Positions 44,433 to 53,077 of a DNA stretch of 64,000 nt are shown here, piece by piece. The translations under genes were made by a program, and so were the position numbers. The stretch comes from Parvibaculum sp. Its GTDB lineage: Bacteria > Pseudomonadota > Alphaproteobacteria > Parvibaculales > Parvibaculaceae. The notes beneath the pieces are model-generated. The model had not been told where the DNA came from. It saw only the letters and a list, made by a program, of their open reading frames with translations, and did no database searches. The stretch's first letter is position 1, and each line of letters begins with the position of its first letter. The DNA lies in the NCBI GenBank assembly GCA_017642695.1, contig JAEPQD010000002.1, forward strand, positions 620,001 to 684,000. The letters are read 5' to 3'.

Positions 44433-44726
44433 ATGTCCAGCAAGCTGCTTTCGAACGCGACCGAGGTGGATCTGTCGGGGCTCGTGCCGCCCGAAGCGGT
44501 GACCGTTCTCCTGAGGGTGACCATCGCGCCGCCCAATGGGGGCATCCTGATCTATGTCGGACCGGACTACGAAATGCCGATCGTCGCCAACGGCCCGGTG
44601 TGGGAGGGCCATGTCGATTGCCAGCCGCCGGTCATCTACATCCAGCCCGTCGGCGATCCCGCGCCTGCCTGGCGGATCGATCACGTCGGCGCGGAAAGCG
44701 AATACCGCGTCGCGGCAGCCTCTTGA
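44433..44726 (+). CDS. small protein of unknown function
   Basis: Protein of 97 residues, acidic, with no TM helix or signal peptide (MSSKLLSNATEVDLSGLVPPEAVTVLLRV... PNGGILIYVGPDYEMPIVANGPVWEGHVDCQPPVIYIQPVGDPAPAWRIDHVGAESEYRVA). The beta-rich pattern resembles a small barrel or sandwich, perhaps a phage-like or surface head-fibre-type fold; this is a guess. I do not recognise a family. AGGAACAAGAA precedes the ATG, and a strong terminator follows at once. Confidence 0.6.
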   Translation: MSSKLLSNATEVDLSGLVPPEAVTVLLRVTIAPPNGGILIYVGPDYEMPIVANGPVWEGHVDCQPPVIYIQPVGDPAPAWRIDHVGAESEYRVAAAS

Positions 44727-44730
44727 AAGA

Positions 44731-44764
44731 AAAAACCGGCGGCCGTCACGCGGCGCCGGTTTTT
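44731..44764. terminator. bidirectional intrinsic terminator
   Basis: AAAAACCGGCG (44731-44741) and CGCCGGTTTTT (44754-44764) form an 11-bp stem with A-run and T-run flanks, working in both directions. It separates the 44433 gene from the convergent cytochrome c gene. Confidence 0.85.
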
Positions 44765-44790
44765 CTTTTCGGATCGGGCCGTGGAACGGC

Positions 44791-45225
44791 TTACTCGGCA
44801 GCCTCTTCTTCTCCGCCTTCTTCGTCTTCCGCGCCGGTCTCGATCTTCAGATAGGCGATAAGGTTGGCCAGGTCCTCGTCCTTCTTGAGGCCCGGAAAGG
44901 ACATGCTGCCGCCGGGAACCAGGTCCCTGGGCTTGCGCAGATACTCGGTCAGCGTCTCTTCGGACCAGACGAGGCCTTCCTCGCCCTTGGCCACCATCGC
45001 CTTCGAATAGGTGAAGCCTTCCTTGGTGCCGGCCGTGCGGCCGAAAACGCCGTGAAGGTTCGGTCCGATGCGGTCAGGGCCGCCTTCTTCCAGCGTGTGG
45101 CAGGCCTTGCAGCGGGCGAAGATCTTCTCGCCCTTCTCTACGTCCGGGCCGTCTTCCGCGAGCGCCGCGCCCGAAATCGTCATCGCCACGGCCAAACCTG
45201 CCAGTCCAGTCCACACTCCGCGCAT
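44791..45225 (-). CDS. class I c-type cytochrome, periplasmic
   Basis: Protein of 144 residues from the ATG at 45225, preceded by GGGAGGTG. A signal peptide (MRGVWTGLAGLAVAMTISGAALA) is followed by one haem site CKACH (about 39-43) and the distal methionine in VPGGSMSFPGLKK. IGPNLHGVFGR is the cytochrome c2/c550 signature. The C-terminal tail is strongly acidic (EDEEGGEEEAAE). It carries electrons in the periplasm to an oxidase or other acceptor. No terminal oxidase gene is nearby. Confidence 0.93.
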   Translation of the reverse strand: MRGVWTGLAGLAVAMTISGAALAEDGPDVEKGEKIFARCKACHTLEEGGPDRIGPNLHGVFGRTAGTKEGFTYSKAMVAKGEEGLVWSEETLTEYLRKPRDLVPGGSMSFPGLKKDEDLANLIAYLKIETGAEDEEGGEEEAAE

Positions 45226-45308
45226 CACGCACCTCCCGAAGAAAAACCTGTCCTCCGGTACCTTTCGGGGCACCGGCTGGAACGCAACCTACCTTAAATC
45301 GCTTTAAA

Positions 45309-46604
45309 GTGAAGGATGTGCGACAGACTGGCGCGGCGCTTGCCGTCCGGCTGTGGCGCAGGCACATTGGCTTTTTCCGGAGCCTGTCGGGGGGCAGCCG
45401 GCGTTTAACGGCGGAAATCGGGGGAATTTTGGCCGGACCTGGACAACGCAGAGATGGGGGAGAGCGGCCGCAAGGGGCGGCTGCCTGCCATATCGGCATC
45501 GAAAACCGCGTCCTGCATATCGAGGCGACGGGCGACTGGTCGATCGTGCATCTCGACCCCGTGGACCGCGAACTGCGCGCCGTCACCTCGGGCGAGATCG
45601 AGGCCGACAGCGCCGTCATCGATTTCTCGGGAATCTCCCGCTTCGACACCGCGTCCGCCACCGTGCTCGAGCGCACGGCCTTCTTTCTGGGCGAGCGCGG
45701 CCTCAAGGTCGATCTCAAGGGCGTCAACGACGCGCAGCAGCTTCTTCTCGACAAGATCGATTCCTGCGGCATCCCGGAGCCGGTGCGGGTTCCGGGTCCG
45801 CCGCTCTATGTCGAGATCCTCGGCAAGATCGGCGAGACGACGCGGGCCATCGGCAACGAGGCCCAGGGCATGCTCGGCTTCATCGGCGGGGTCATGTCCG
45901 CCATCGGGCGAACCATTCGCCATCCGGGCCGCTTTCGCATGGTGCCCTTCGTCCATCACATGGAAAAGTCCGGCTTCGACGCTTTGCCGCTCGTCTGTCT
46001 TCTCACCTTCCTCATCGGTGCAGTCGTCGCGCAGCAGGGCGCGGTGCAGCTCCGGACCTTCGGCGCGGAAGTCTTCACCGTGAACCTCATCGCCATCATC
46101 TTCCTGCGGGAAGTGGGGCTTCTCCTCACCGCCATCATCGTCGCGGGCCGCTCGGGCAGCGCCTTCACGGCCGAGATCGGTTCGATGAAGATGCGCGAAG
46201 AGATCGACGCCATGCGCACCCTCGGGCTCGATCCCATGGACATGCTGGTCGTGCCGCGCGTTGCCGCGCTCATGATCACGCTGCCGCTTCTCACCTTCAT
46301 CGCCGACATCATGGGCCTCATCGGCGGCGGCATCGTCGTGCAGGTCATGCTTGGCATGTCGCCCGCCGTCTATATCGACCGCGTGGCCAGCGCTGTCGAC
46401 TTCTGGACCATCGCGGTCGGTCTCATCAAGGCGCCTTTCATGGCCGCCGTCATTGCGCTGGTCGGTTGCCGCGCGGGACTCTCCGTCACCGGCAGCGCGG
46501 AATCGGTCGGCGCGATGACGACGAGTTCGGTCGTGCGCTCGATCTTTCTCGTCATCGTGCTCGATGCGCTCTTCGCCATGTTCTTCACCGCGGTGGGCAT
46601 CTGA
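45309..46604 (+). CDS. mlaE: MlaE-type lipid ABC transporter permease with N-terminal STAS domain
   Basis: Up to 431 residues from a GTG at 45309. The true start may be the in-frame TTG at 45429, which follows GGGGGA and gives 391 residues; the first 40 residues look unconserved. A STAS domain (VLHIEATGDWSIVHLD... SAVIDFSGISRFDTASATVLERTA) precedes the MlaE permease domain (MVPFVHHMEKSGFDALPLVCLLTFLIGAVVAQQG... GRSGSAFTAEIGSMKMREEIDAMRTLGLDP). It forms the membrane core of a retrograde or anterograde lipid exporter with MlaF and MlaD. Confidence 0.93.
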   Translation: MKDVRQTGAALAVRLWRRHIGFFRSLSGGSRRLTAEIGGILAGPGQRRDGGERPQGAAACHIGIENRVLHIEATGDWSIVHLDPVDRELRAVTSGEIEADSAVIDFSGISRFDTASATVLERTAFFLGERGLKVDLKGVNDAQQLLLDKIDSCGIPEPVRVPGPPLYVEILGKIGETTRAIGNEAQGMLGFIGGVMSAIGRTIRHPGRFRMVPFVHHMEKSGFDALPLVCLLTFLIGAVVAQQGAVQLRTFGAEVFTVNLIAIIFLREVGLLLTAIIVAGRSGSAFTAEIGSMKMREEIDAMRTLGLDPMDMLVVPRVAALMITLPLLTFIADIMGLIGGGIVVQVMLGMSPAVYIDRVASAVDFWTIAVGLIKAPFMAAVIALVGCRAGLSVTGSAESVGAMTTSSVVRSIFLVIVLDALFAMFFTAVGI

Positions 46605-46606
46605 TC

Positions 46607-47380
46607 ATGGCGAAGAAGGGTGAACCGATCATCGAAGTCGAGGGGATCGACACGCGCTTCGGCGACCATGTGATTCACGAGAATCTCGATCTGACGGTGA
46701 AGCGTGGCGAGGTGATCGGCATTGTCGGCGGCTCGGGCACGGGCAAGTCGGTCCTGCTGCGGACGATCCTCGGACTCAAGAAGCCGGATGCGGGCCGCGT
46801 CCGTGTCTTCGGGATCGACTTCACCACGCTGCCGGAAGAAGAACGTCGCCGCAACGAACAGCGCTGGGGCGTGCTCTTCCAGGACGGGGCGCTCTTTTCC
46901 GCGCTGACGGTTGCGGAGAACATCCAGGTTCCCTACCGCGAGCATCTCCATCTCTCGCAGCAGCTCATGGACGAACTTGCCGCGATCAAGGTTGCGATGG
47001 TCGGGCTTCGCGACACGGCGGGGGCGCTTTATCCATCGGAACTTTCGGGCGGCATGAGGAAGCGTGCCGGTCTTGCCCGCGCGCTCGCGCTCGATCCGGA
47101 AATCCTCTTCCTCGACGAACCGACCGCGGGGCTCGATCCCATCGGCGCTGCCGCTTTCGACGAACTCATCAACGATCTCAAGGAGACGCTCGGTCTCACC
47201 GTCTTTCTCGTGACGCACGATCTCGACTCGCTTCACGCCACTTGCGACCGGATCGCGGTGCTGGCCGAGAAGCATGTTATCCTTGTCGGCACGATCGACG
47301 ACATGTTGCGTAGCAGCCATCCCTGGATCCACGAATATTTTCACGGGCCGCGTGCGCGCGCGGCTCTTGCGGGCAAGTAA
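46607..47380 (+). CDS. mlaF: MlaF-type ABC transporter ATPase
   Basis: ATPase of 257 residues: Walker A GGSGTGKS (about 41-48), Q-loop GVLFQDGALFSALTVAENI, signature LSGGMRKRAGLARALA, Walker B ILFLDEPTAGLDP, H-loop VTHDLDS. It matches MlaF (Ttg2A-like) ATPases. It starts 2 bases after the mlaE stop and 5 bases before mlaD, in a compact operon. It powers lipid movement between inner and outer membranes. Confidence 0.95.
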   Translation: MAKKGEPIIEVEGIDTRFGDHVIHENLDLTVKRGEVIGIVGGSGTGKSVLLRTILGLKKPDAGRVRVFGIDFTTLPEEERRRNEQRWGVLFQDGALFSALTVAENIQVPYREHLHLSQQLMDELAAIKVAMVGLRDTAGALYPSELSGGMRKRAGLARALALDPEILFLDEPTAGLDPIGAAAFDELINDLKETLGLTVFLVTHDLDSLHATCDRIAVLAEKHVILVGTIDDMLRSSHPWIHEYFHGPRARAALAGK

Positions 47381-47385
47381 CGGCT

Positions 47386-48294
47386 ATGGAAATCAAATCC
47401 AACAATGTCCTGATCGGCGTCTTCACGGTCCTGACCGTGATCGGCACCTTCCTGTTCATGCTCTGGGTCAGCGGCGTGCAGCTCAACAAGCAATACGCCT
47501 ATTACAAGATCATCTTCGACGGTTCCGTCTCCGGCCTCTCGGAGGCGGGCGCGGTGCAGTACAACGGCCTGCCGGTCGGCAAGGTGATCGAACTCCGTCT
47601 GATGGAGCGTAATCCCAACAAGGTGATCGCGATCATCCAGCTCGATGCGACGACGCCGGTCAAGGAAGACTCGGTGGCGCAACTCGAACTTTCGGGCCTC
47701 ACCGGCGTTGCCTTCATCCAGCTTACCGGCGGCAGTCCGGAATCGGAGGAGCTGCGCGCGAAGCCGGGGCAGGAATATCCCGTGATCCGCGCCGCGCCGT
47801 CCTCGTTGCAGGATCTGCTCAAGGCCGGCCCCGAGACGCTGCAGAGCGCGAACGAACTCATGCAGGAACTGAACAAGGTCGTGGTCGACAACCAGAAATC
47901 CGTGAACGAGATGCTTGCCAATGTCGCCGTCCTGTCGAAGACGCTGGCCGACAGTTCGGACGAGGTGGAAGTCGCGATCAGGCAGCTTGCGGAAGCCTCG
48001 AAGAACCTCAACAGCATCAGCCGCAGCGCCGACGATCTCATGAAGGAGGACGTGAGGGCCTTCATCACGGATGCGCGCGAGGCGGCACGGGCCTATCGCG
48101 AGGTCGCCGAGGAACTCGATGCCGTCCTGAAGCAGGGCGGACCGGGCGTCGGTGCGGGGCTCGCGCAGTTGCCGCAGCTCGTTTCCGAAACGCGCTCGCT
48201 CGTGTCCTCGCTCGATCGTATCGCGACGAGCGCGGAGGACAATCCGGCGCAGTTCCTGGTCGGCAACGGCGTGCCCGAAGTGGAAGCGGAATGA
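47386..48294 (+). CDS. mlaD: MlaD-type MCE domain lipid-transport protein
   Basis: Protein of 302 residues with an N-terminal TM anchor (VLIGVFTVLTVIGTFLFMLWVSG), the MCE beta-barrel domain (YYKIIFDGSVSGLSEAGAVQYNGLPVGKVIELRL... DATTPVKEDSVAQLELSGLTGVAFIQLTGG, about 40-130), and a long helical/coiled-coil C-terminus (about 150-260). MCE proteins form hexameric lipid tunnels in the periplasm. It is longer than E. coli MlaD (183 residues), as is common in alphaproteobacteria. Confidence 0.93.
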   Translation: MEIKSNNVLIGVFTVLTVIGTFLFMLWVSGVQLNKQYAYYKIIFDGSVSGLSEAGAVQYNGLPVGKVIELRLMERNPNKVIAIIQLDATTPVKEDSVAQLELSGLTGVAFIQLTGGSPESEELRAKPGQEYPVIRAAPSSLQDLLKAGPETLQSANELMQELNKVVVDNQKSVNEMLANVAVLSKTLADSSDEVEVAIRQLAEASKNLNSISRSADDLMKEDVRAFITDAREAARAYREVAEELDAVLKQGGPGVGAGLAQLPQLVSETRSLVSSLDRIATSAEDNPAQFLVGNGVPEVEAE

Positions 48295-48305
48295 GGGGGA
48301 AAGCG

Positions 48306-48965
48306 ATGATGGATCGATTTGCAAAGCCGGCGCGACAGGCGCTTCTTCTTCTCGCCGCTCTCGCGCCGCTCGGCGGCTGCGCGCTCGCCGATATCGGCAG
48401 CGGCCCGGCGCCGTCGCTCTATGTGTTGACGGCGCCCGCCATAGAGCCCGCGCCCGGCGCGCCGCAATCGCCGGCGCAGCTCGTCGTTGAGGAGTTTTCC
48501 GCGCCCGCTGCGGTCGATACCACGCGCATCGTCTTCATGCAGAGCGAGAACCAGATCGCCTATTATGCCGGCGCGCGCTGGAGCGACCGCGCTCCCCGCA
48601 TGATCGCCTCGCTTCTCGTCGAGACGCTGGCGGGCACCGGCAGCTTTCCTGCCGTCATCGGCCCCGGCGCCAGCGCCCGCATGGATCAGGCGCTTGTCGG
48701 CGACATCCGCTCGTTCTCGGCCTATCGCCCGTCGGATGCGGGCTTCGGCGAAGGCGGCACGAAGGTCAGGGTGGAGCTGTTCGTCCGGCTTCTGCGCGCG
48801 CGTGACCGCACCATTCTCGCCTCTCGCGAGTTCTCGGCGGAAGCCGCGTCGGCCGGCGGGATGGACGGTGTCGTCGCGGCCTATGACGAGGCGCTCGACG
48901 TTGTGCTCGCCGACATTGCGGCCTGGACGCTCGAACAGTCCCTCGCGGCGGGCGCGGGGAGCTAG
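48306..48965 (+). CDS. ABC-type transport auxiliary lipoprotein (PqiC-like)
   Basis: Protein of 219 residues from the ATG at 48306 behind AGGGGG (an ATG at 48291 overlapping the mlaD stop is possible). The lipoprotein signal ends in LGGC. The mature part is the ABC_trans_aux fold (APSLYVLTAPA... LVVEEFSAPAAVDTTRIVFMQSENQIAYYAGARWSDRAPRMIASLLVETLAGTGSF). It ends the Mla operon and probably docks the MCE machine at the outer membrane. It overlaps the convergent coiled-coil gene by 4 bases. Confidence 0.88.
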   Translation: MMDRFAKPARQALLLLAALAPLGGCALADIGSGPAPSLYVLTAPAIEPAPGAPQSPAQLVVEEFSAPAAVDTTRIVFMQSENQIAYYAGARWSDRAPRMIASLLVETLAGTGSFPAVIGPGASARMDQALVGDIRSFSAYRPSDAGFGEGGTKVRVELFVRLLRARDRTILASREFSAEAASAGGMDGVVAAYDEALDVVLADIAAWTLEQSLAAGAGS

Positions 48966-51178
48966 CTCAGCTTCCCGATCGCCTGGCCGAGGATGAGATA
49001 GACCTTGCCGGTGTCCGAGGTCAGGTAGGTGTCGACCAGGATGTTGTCGCGGTCGCGGCCGCTCGCGGCGCCGAGCAGTTCCTCGAAGCTCGAAACGAAG
49101 CGGTCGACATGGCCGCGGAATTCGCTGTCCTTGCGGTATTTCTGTCCGATCCGGTCGTAGAGCTCTCGTCCCGCCATGTTGTAGAGGCGGCGCGCGAAGA
49201 CGTTGCGCTCACCCGCCTGGTAGCGCTGCCAGAGTTCCGGCGGAGGGCTTTCCTCGAGCGCCCGGTCGAGGTCGATGGCGAGTGCCTGCAATGTTTCGAT
49301 CACATGGAGCGAGGCGCGCTGGAAGTCGCGTTCGCTGCCCCGGTGCAGCGCATCGCTGTGCTCGCCGGTGCGCCGTTCGGCGGCGGCGAGCAGGTCCGAC
49401 ATGCCCCAGCGCCGTCCCGTCTGCGGCTCGCGCGGCGCGGCCTCGCGTGGCGGCTGGGCGGCGCGCGGGAAATCCGTTTCACGCCGCTGAGGCGCCGGTT
49501 GCGTCGCGCGGTCGAGCGTTCTCGCATGGCGAACCACGATCTCGGCGATGGTCGCGAGCGCCGATATCTGTTCCTCCAGCACCTCGCGCAGCGCCGATGC
49601 GCTGCCTGCTGCCTCTTCCGGCAGTTCGTCGATCCGTTTTGCGAGATCGTCGGTCGCCTCGTGCAGCGCGCGGCCCGCTTCCTTCGCTGTGCCGCCGAGG
49701 CGGATCATCGCCGCGTTGAAGCGCTCGGCCGCCGTTTCGCTGTCGGACGCCGCGCCTTCGGCGAGCGCGCGCAGTTCTTCCGTCTTCGCGCCGACATCGG
49801 AGGAAAGTTTCTCCGTTGCCAGTGTCATGTCGCGGCTCATCGCCGCCGTCGCGGCGGTCAGTTTTTCCGTCGTCGCGGAGATCGCATCGCTCGCCGCGCG
49901 GGCGACGTCGTTGGCGAGCGCGCCCGAGGCCGCCTTCAATTCGTCGACCGTCGCGCCGATGGCGCGCGTCGCCGCGCCCGCCGAGCGGCTGACGGAGGTC
50001 GAGGCGTCCGCCGCTTCCTCGGCGCCGCGCCGGATTTCATTTGCGATGCTCTCGCGCAGCGCCGCCGCCCGGGCCGCCGCCGCCTCGAAGGTCGTGTCGA
50101 GTCCGGCGCCGAGGCTCGCGACCGCGCGGCCGATTTCCGCCGTGTGGTGGGCAAGCGCCTTGTCGGCGGCTTCCATGCCGTCGCGATGCGCCTCGAACAC
50201 GGCATTGAGCCGCTCATGTTCCTGTTCGAGGCGGGTCGCCGCTTCGGCAATCGTCTCGCGCTGGCGCTGGTAGCGCCCGCCGATTTCTTCCGCCTTCGAG
50301 AGCGCTGTCTCCGCCACCACTTCGAGGCGTGAGGACTGCCGGTCGAGCATCGCCGCGGTCTGGTCCGCGCCCGCGCGCGCCGCCTCGCTCGTGCGCTGCA
50401 GCGTTTCGGCCTGTTCGGCGATCCGCTTGCCGGCCGCGTCGAGGTCTTCTCCTGCCCTGCCGGTGATGCCCCGCACGGCGTCCACCTGTTCGCGGATGGC
50501 GCGGGATATGACGTCGCTTTCCGTGCCGAAGGTGCGGGCAATTTCCTCGAGGCTCTGCTTGTGCCGGGCGAGCAGGTCCTCCATCGTTCGCGTGCGGAAT
50601 TCAGCGCGGCCCGAGCCCCGGTCGATTTCCTCGACCTCGCGCTCGACGATCTCCTTCAGTTCCGTCGCCTGCTTCAGCGCCGCGTCGAGCCCCTCGCGCA
50701 TCTCGCCGAGTTCGCGGCGCACGGCGGCGGAGATGGTCGCGATCTGGTCGGTCGCGAAATCTTCCGGATCGGACAGGCGGATCGCGGTGCGCGCCAGCGC
50801 CTCCGACATGAGCCGCATTTCCTGTCCGCGCCAGACCACATAGGCGAGCATCCAGATGATCGTCACGGGCGCGAGCGCCGCCGCCGCGATCAGTCCGGTC
50901 TCGAGTTGCGTCAGCGTCTGCAACCCCTCCGGGCCGTAGAGTCCCCAGAGATAGGCTGCCTCCGCGCCGAGGCAGAAAAGGCTCGCCAGCGCTGCCGCGC
51001 CGAAGATGCGCTTCGAGGGCTTCCTTGCGATCATGCGGTAGAGCGCGCCGCCCGTCGGGCTGTCCTCGTTCGCGGCCTGCACGCGCGGTTCGGCCTCCAC
51101 CTCGGCAGCATTCCGGGGCGCCTTGGCGTCTTCGCTTGCGGCGGCGGTGTCACCCGGCGCCAAATCCCTGTTTTTCAT
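48962..51178 (-). CDS. two-TM coiled-coil protein of unknown function
   Basis: Protein of about 738 residues from the ATG at 51178. After a 50-residue cytoplasmic stretch come two TM helices (IFGAAALASLFCLGAEAAYLWGL, GLIAAAALAPVTIIWMLAYVVW), then a very long Ala/Glu-rich coiled coil (about 125-520), a Pro/Arg-rich hinge (about 555-590), and a conserved C-terminal helical domain (SDLLAAAERR... VFARRLYNMAGRELYDRIGQKYRKDSEFRGHVDRF). It recalls polar-organising or chemoreceptor-like scaffolds but I recognise no family. Longer starts up to 51310 would run through a leader terminator. Confidence 0.6.
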   Translation of the reverse strand: MKNRDLAPGDTAAASEDAKAPRNAAEVEAEPRVQAANEDSPTGGALYRMIARKPSKRIFGAAALASLFCLGAEAAYLWGLYGPEGLQTLTQLETGLIAAAALAPVTIIWMLAYVVWRGQEMRLMSEALARTAIRLSDPEDFATDQIATISAAVRRELGEMREGLDAALKQATELKEIVEREVEEIDRGSGRAEFRTRTMEDLLARHKQSLEEIARTFGTESDVISRAIREQVDAVRGITGRAGEDLDAAGKRIAEQAETLQRTSEAARAGADQTAAMLDRQSSRLEVVAETALSKAEEIGGRYQRQRETIAEAATRLEQEHERLNAVFEAHRDGMEAADKALAHHTAEIGRAVASLGAGLDTTFEAAAARAAALRESIANEIRRGAEEAADASTSVSRSAGAATRAIGATVDELKAASGALANDVARAASDAISATTEKLTAATAAMSRDMTLATEKLSSDVGAKTEELRALAEGAASDSETAAERFNAAMIRLGGTAKEAGRALHEATDDLAKRIDELPEEAAGSASALREVLEEQISALATIAEIVVRHARTLDRATQPAPQRRETDFPRAAQPPREAAPREPQTGRRWGMSDLLAAAERRTGEHSDALHRGSERDFQRASLHVIETLQALAIDLDRALEESPPPELWQRYQAGERNVFARRLYNMAGRELYDRIGQKYRKDSEFRGHVDRFVSSFEELLGAASGRDRDNILVDTYLTSDTGKVYLILGQAIGKLS

Positions 51179-51535
51179 GAGCTTTCCCGGCCATGCCCTG
51201 ACATGCGGCCCGTTCAAGGTGTCGGATGCCATGAGAGCCGTCAACCATTCTGCCGCCGCGCGATGCGGCGGGTTCTTGTCTGAAAGAAAACCCCCGCGCA
51301 CGGGGGGCATGCCGGGGGCTAGAAGAGGGGGGCTTTTCCGGGCCGTCCGTGGCTCTTCATATGGCTATTCGAGCGGACCCTGTGTGAATGAGGTTAGATG
51401 ATATTAACCATAAAGACAACGTCGTCACGGTGGGGCTTATGTGCCGAAAAAGCCTTCAAAACGGGCCTCTTAACGAATCGGTATTGTCCGGTCCCGTAAA
51501 ATTGTTCCGAGCGATTCAGGTGACGGAGCAGTGGC
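51179..51535. other. divergent intergenic region, coiled-coil gene / Hpt gene
   Basis: A 357-base gap. It contains a leader terminator for the minus strand (51283-51307) and, on the plus side, an AT-rich segment with TTAACCAT (51404-51411) and TTAACGAA (about 51470). These resemble CtrA half-sites, and the spacing TTAG-N6-TTAA is one short of the full CtrA site. I see no gene. Confidence 0.45.
51283..51307 (-). terminator. leader (attenuator-like) terminator ahead of the coiled-coil gene
   Basis: On the minus strand C-rich and G-rich arms (plus CCCCC 51291-51295, GGGGG 51302-51306) with a 6-base loop are followed by TTTTCTTT. It is about 105 bases upstream of the 51178 start. It could attenuate that gene or stop transcripts coming from the LhgO gene. 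Confidence 0.55.
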
Positions 51536-51925
51536 ATGAGAGTTTCGGCAATGAGCATGCAGTCAGCGGGCGAGCCCTCCATGGGCACCGCGTCTCCCGG
51601 CAGCAGCCGTCCCATCGACCTCGTTCACCTCTCCCGCTACACGCTCGGCAACCGCTCGCTCGAAAACGAGCTGCTGGGTCTCTTTCGCAATCAGGCCGAT
51701 GTCTATCTCGCCCGTCTCGACGACGCGGCGGACGACCGGGAATGGAAGAACGCCGCCCACAGCCTCAAGGGCTCCGCGCGCGGTCTTGGCGCCTGGGCGC
51801 TTGCCGATATTGCCGAAGAGGCGGAGAGGCTCGCGCCGGGCGATGCCCGCGACGACGTGAAGAGCCGCATCCGCGCCGCCATCGCCTCGGTCAACGCCTT
51901 CATCGACAGCTTCATGGAAGCGTGA
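51536..51925 (+). CDS. Hpt-domain phosphotransfer protein
   Basis: Protein of 129 residues. A Ser/Pro-rich N-terminus (1-26) precedes a four-helix Hpt domain with the phospho-acceptor histidine H75 in AAHSLKGSARGLGA. Hpt proteins relay phosphate between a hybrid kinase and response regulators. No kinase or regulator is adjacent, so it is an orphan. A TTAACCAT box about 125 bases upstream hints at cell-cycle (CtrA-like) control, but this is weak. Confidence 0.85.
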   Translation: MRVSAMSMQSAGEPSMGTASPGSSRPIDLVHLSRYTLGNRSLENELLGLFRNQADVYLARLDDAADDREWKNAAHSLKGSARGLGAWALADIAEEAERLAPGDARDDVKSRIRAAIASVNAFIDSFMEA

Positions 51926-51934
51926 GGCGAGGCG

Positions 51935-53077
51935 TCACTCCTTCACCATCGCCTTCACCCTCTCGGCGATCGCAAGCGACGCCGTGAGCCCCGGGCTCTC
52001 GATCCCGAAAAGGTTGACGAGGCCCGGCACTCCGTGCGCTTCCGGCCCCGACATGACGAAGTCCGCCGCCGCTTCTCCCGCGCCGTTGAGTTTCGGCCGC
52101 ACGCCCGAATAGGCGGGCTGAAGCGCGCCGTCCTTCAGCCCCGGCCAGTAACGCCGCACCGACGCATAGAAAGCGTCGCCCCGCGCCGGGTTCACCGCAT
52201 AGTCCGGCTCCGCGCCGTCCTTCACCTCGATCCATTCGACGTCCGGCCCGAAGCGCGCCTGGCCGCCCATGTCGAGCGTCAAATGCACGCCGAGCCCGGC
52301 CGCTTCCGGCACGGGATAGATGAGATGAGAGAAGGGCGCGCGCCCCGTCAGTGAGAAATAGTTGCCCTTGGCGAAATACGCCTCCGGCACATGCACGGCA
52401 TCGAGCCCGTCCACCCGCGCGGCGAGCGCCGGCGCCCACAACCCGCCCGCATTGACGACGATCCGCGCGCGAAGCCGCATCGCCTCCGTGCTTTCCACAT
52501 GGACGAGAAAGCCGCCACCGTCGCGCGTCACGCGCGTCGCCGTCGAATGAAAGGCGATCATGCCGCCCGCGTCCTCGAACTCGCCCTCAAGGCTCAGCAT
52601 ATAAGAGTGCGCATCCAGAATGCCGGTCGAGGGCGAGAGCAGCGCGGCTTCCGTGTTCAGCGCCGGTTCCAGCGCCAATGCCTCCCGCTTCGTCAGTTCA
52701 CGGATGTCCTCAACGCCGTTCGCCCGCGCCCGCTGCGCGATCCCGCCCAGTTCGCCGAGTTGGCCTTCGTCGGTCGCGACGATCAGCTTGCCGCACCTCC
52801 GGTGAGGCAGCTTGTGGCTTTCGAGATAGTCGTAAAGCCGCCCGCGTCCCTCCACGCAAAGCCGCGCCTTGAGACTCCCCTTCGGATAATAGATGCCGGC
52901 ATGGATCACCTCGCTGTTCCGCGCGGAGACTTCCGTGCCGATGGCGCCATGCCGCTCCAGGATCACCGTCTCGTGCCCCGCGCGCGCCAGCGCCCGCGCT
53001 GAGGCGAGCCCCACCGCCCCCGCGCCGATCACCACCGCATCGATGTCGCTATCCGCCGCCACGCGGGCCTCCGTCAC
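51935..53077 (-). CDS. lhgO: FAD-dependent L-2-hydroxyglutarate oxidase-like protein
   Basis: Protein of 380 residues of the DAO family. The FAD loop is [29 protein letters not shown] (about 14-42), followed by [28 protein letters not shown], a hallmark of L-2-hydroxyglutarate oxidase/dehydrogenases, and a C-terminal GVRPKLNG...[23 protein letters not shown]. It likely oxidises L-2-hydroxyglutarate to 2-oxoglutarate, passing electrons to O2 or quinone. Assignment within the family is not certain. Confidence 0.85.
   Translation of the reverse strand: MTEARVAADSDIDAVVIGAGAVGLASARALARAGHETVILERHGAIGTEVSARNSEVIHAGIYYPKGSLKARLCVEGRGRLYDYLESHKLPHRRCGKLIVATDEGQLGELGGIAQRARANGVEDIRELTKREALALEPALNTEAALLSPSTGILDAHSYMLSLEGEFEDAGGMIAFHSTATRVTRDGGGFLVHVESTEAMRLRARIVVNAGGLWAPALAARVDGLDAVHVPEAYFAKGNYFSLTGRAPFSHLIYPVPEAAGLGVHLTLDMGGQARFGPDVEWIEVKDGAEPDYAVNPARGDAFYASVRRYWPGLKDGALQPAYSGVRPKLNGAGEAAADFVMSGPEAHGVPGLVNLFGIESPGLTASLAIAERVKAMVKE

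Noticed and set aside
45353..47380. A 675-residue open frame spanning mlaE and mlaF
   Set aside because: The first part is Arg/His-rich shadow of mlaE; only the last 257 residues are the ATPase, which starts at 46607.
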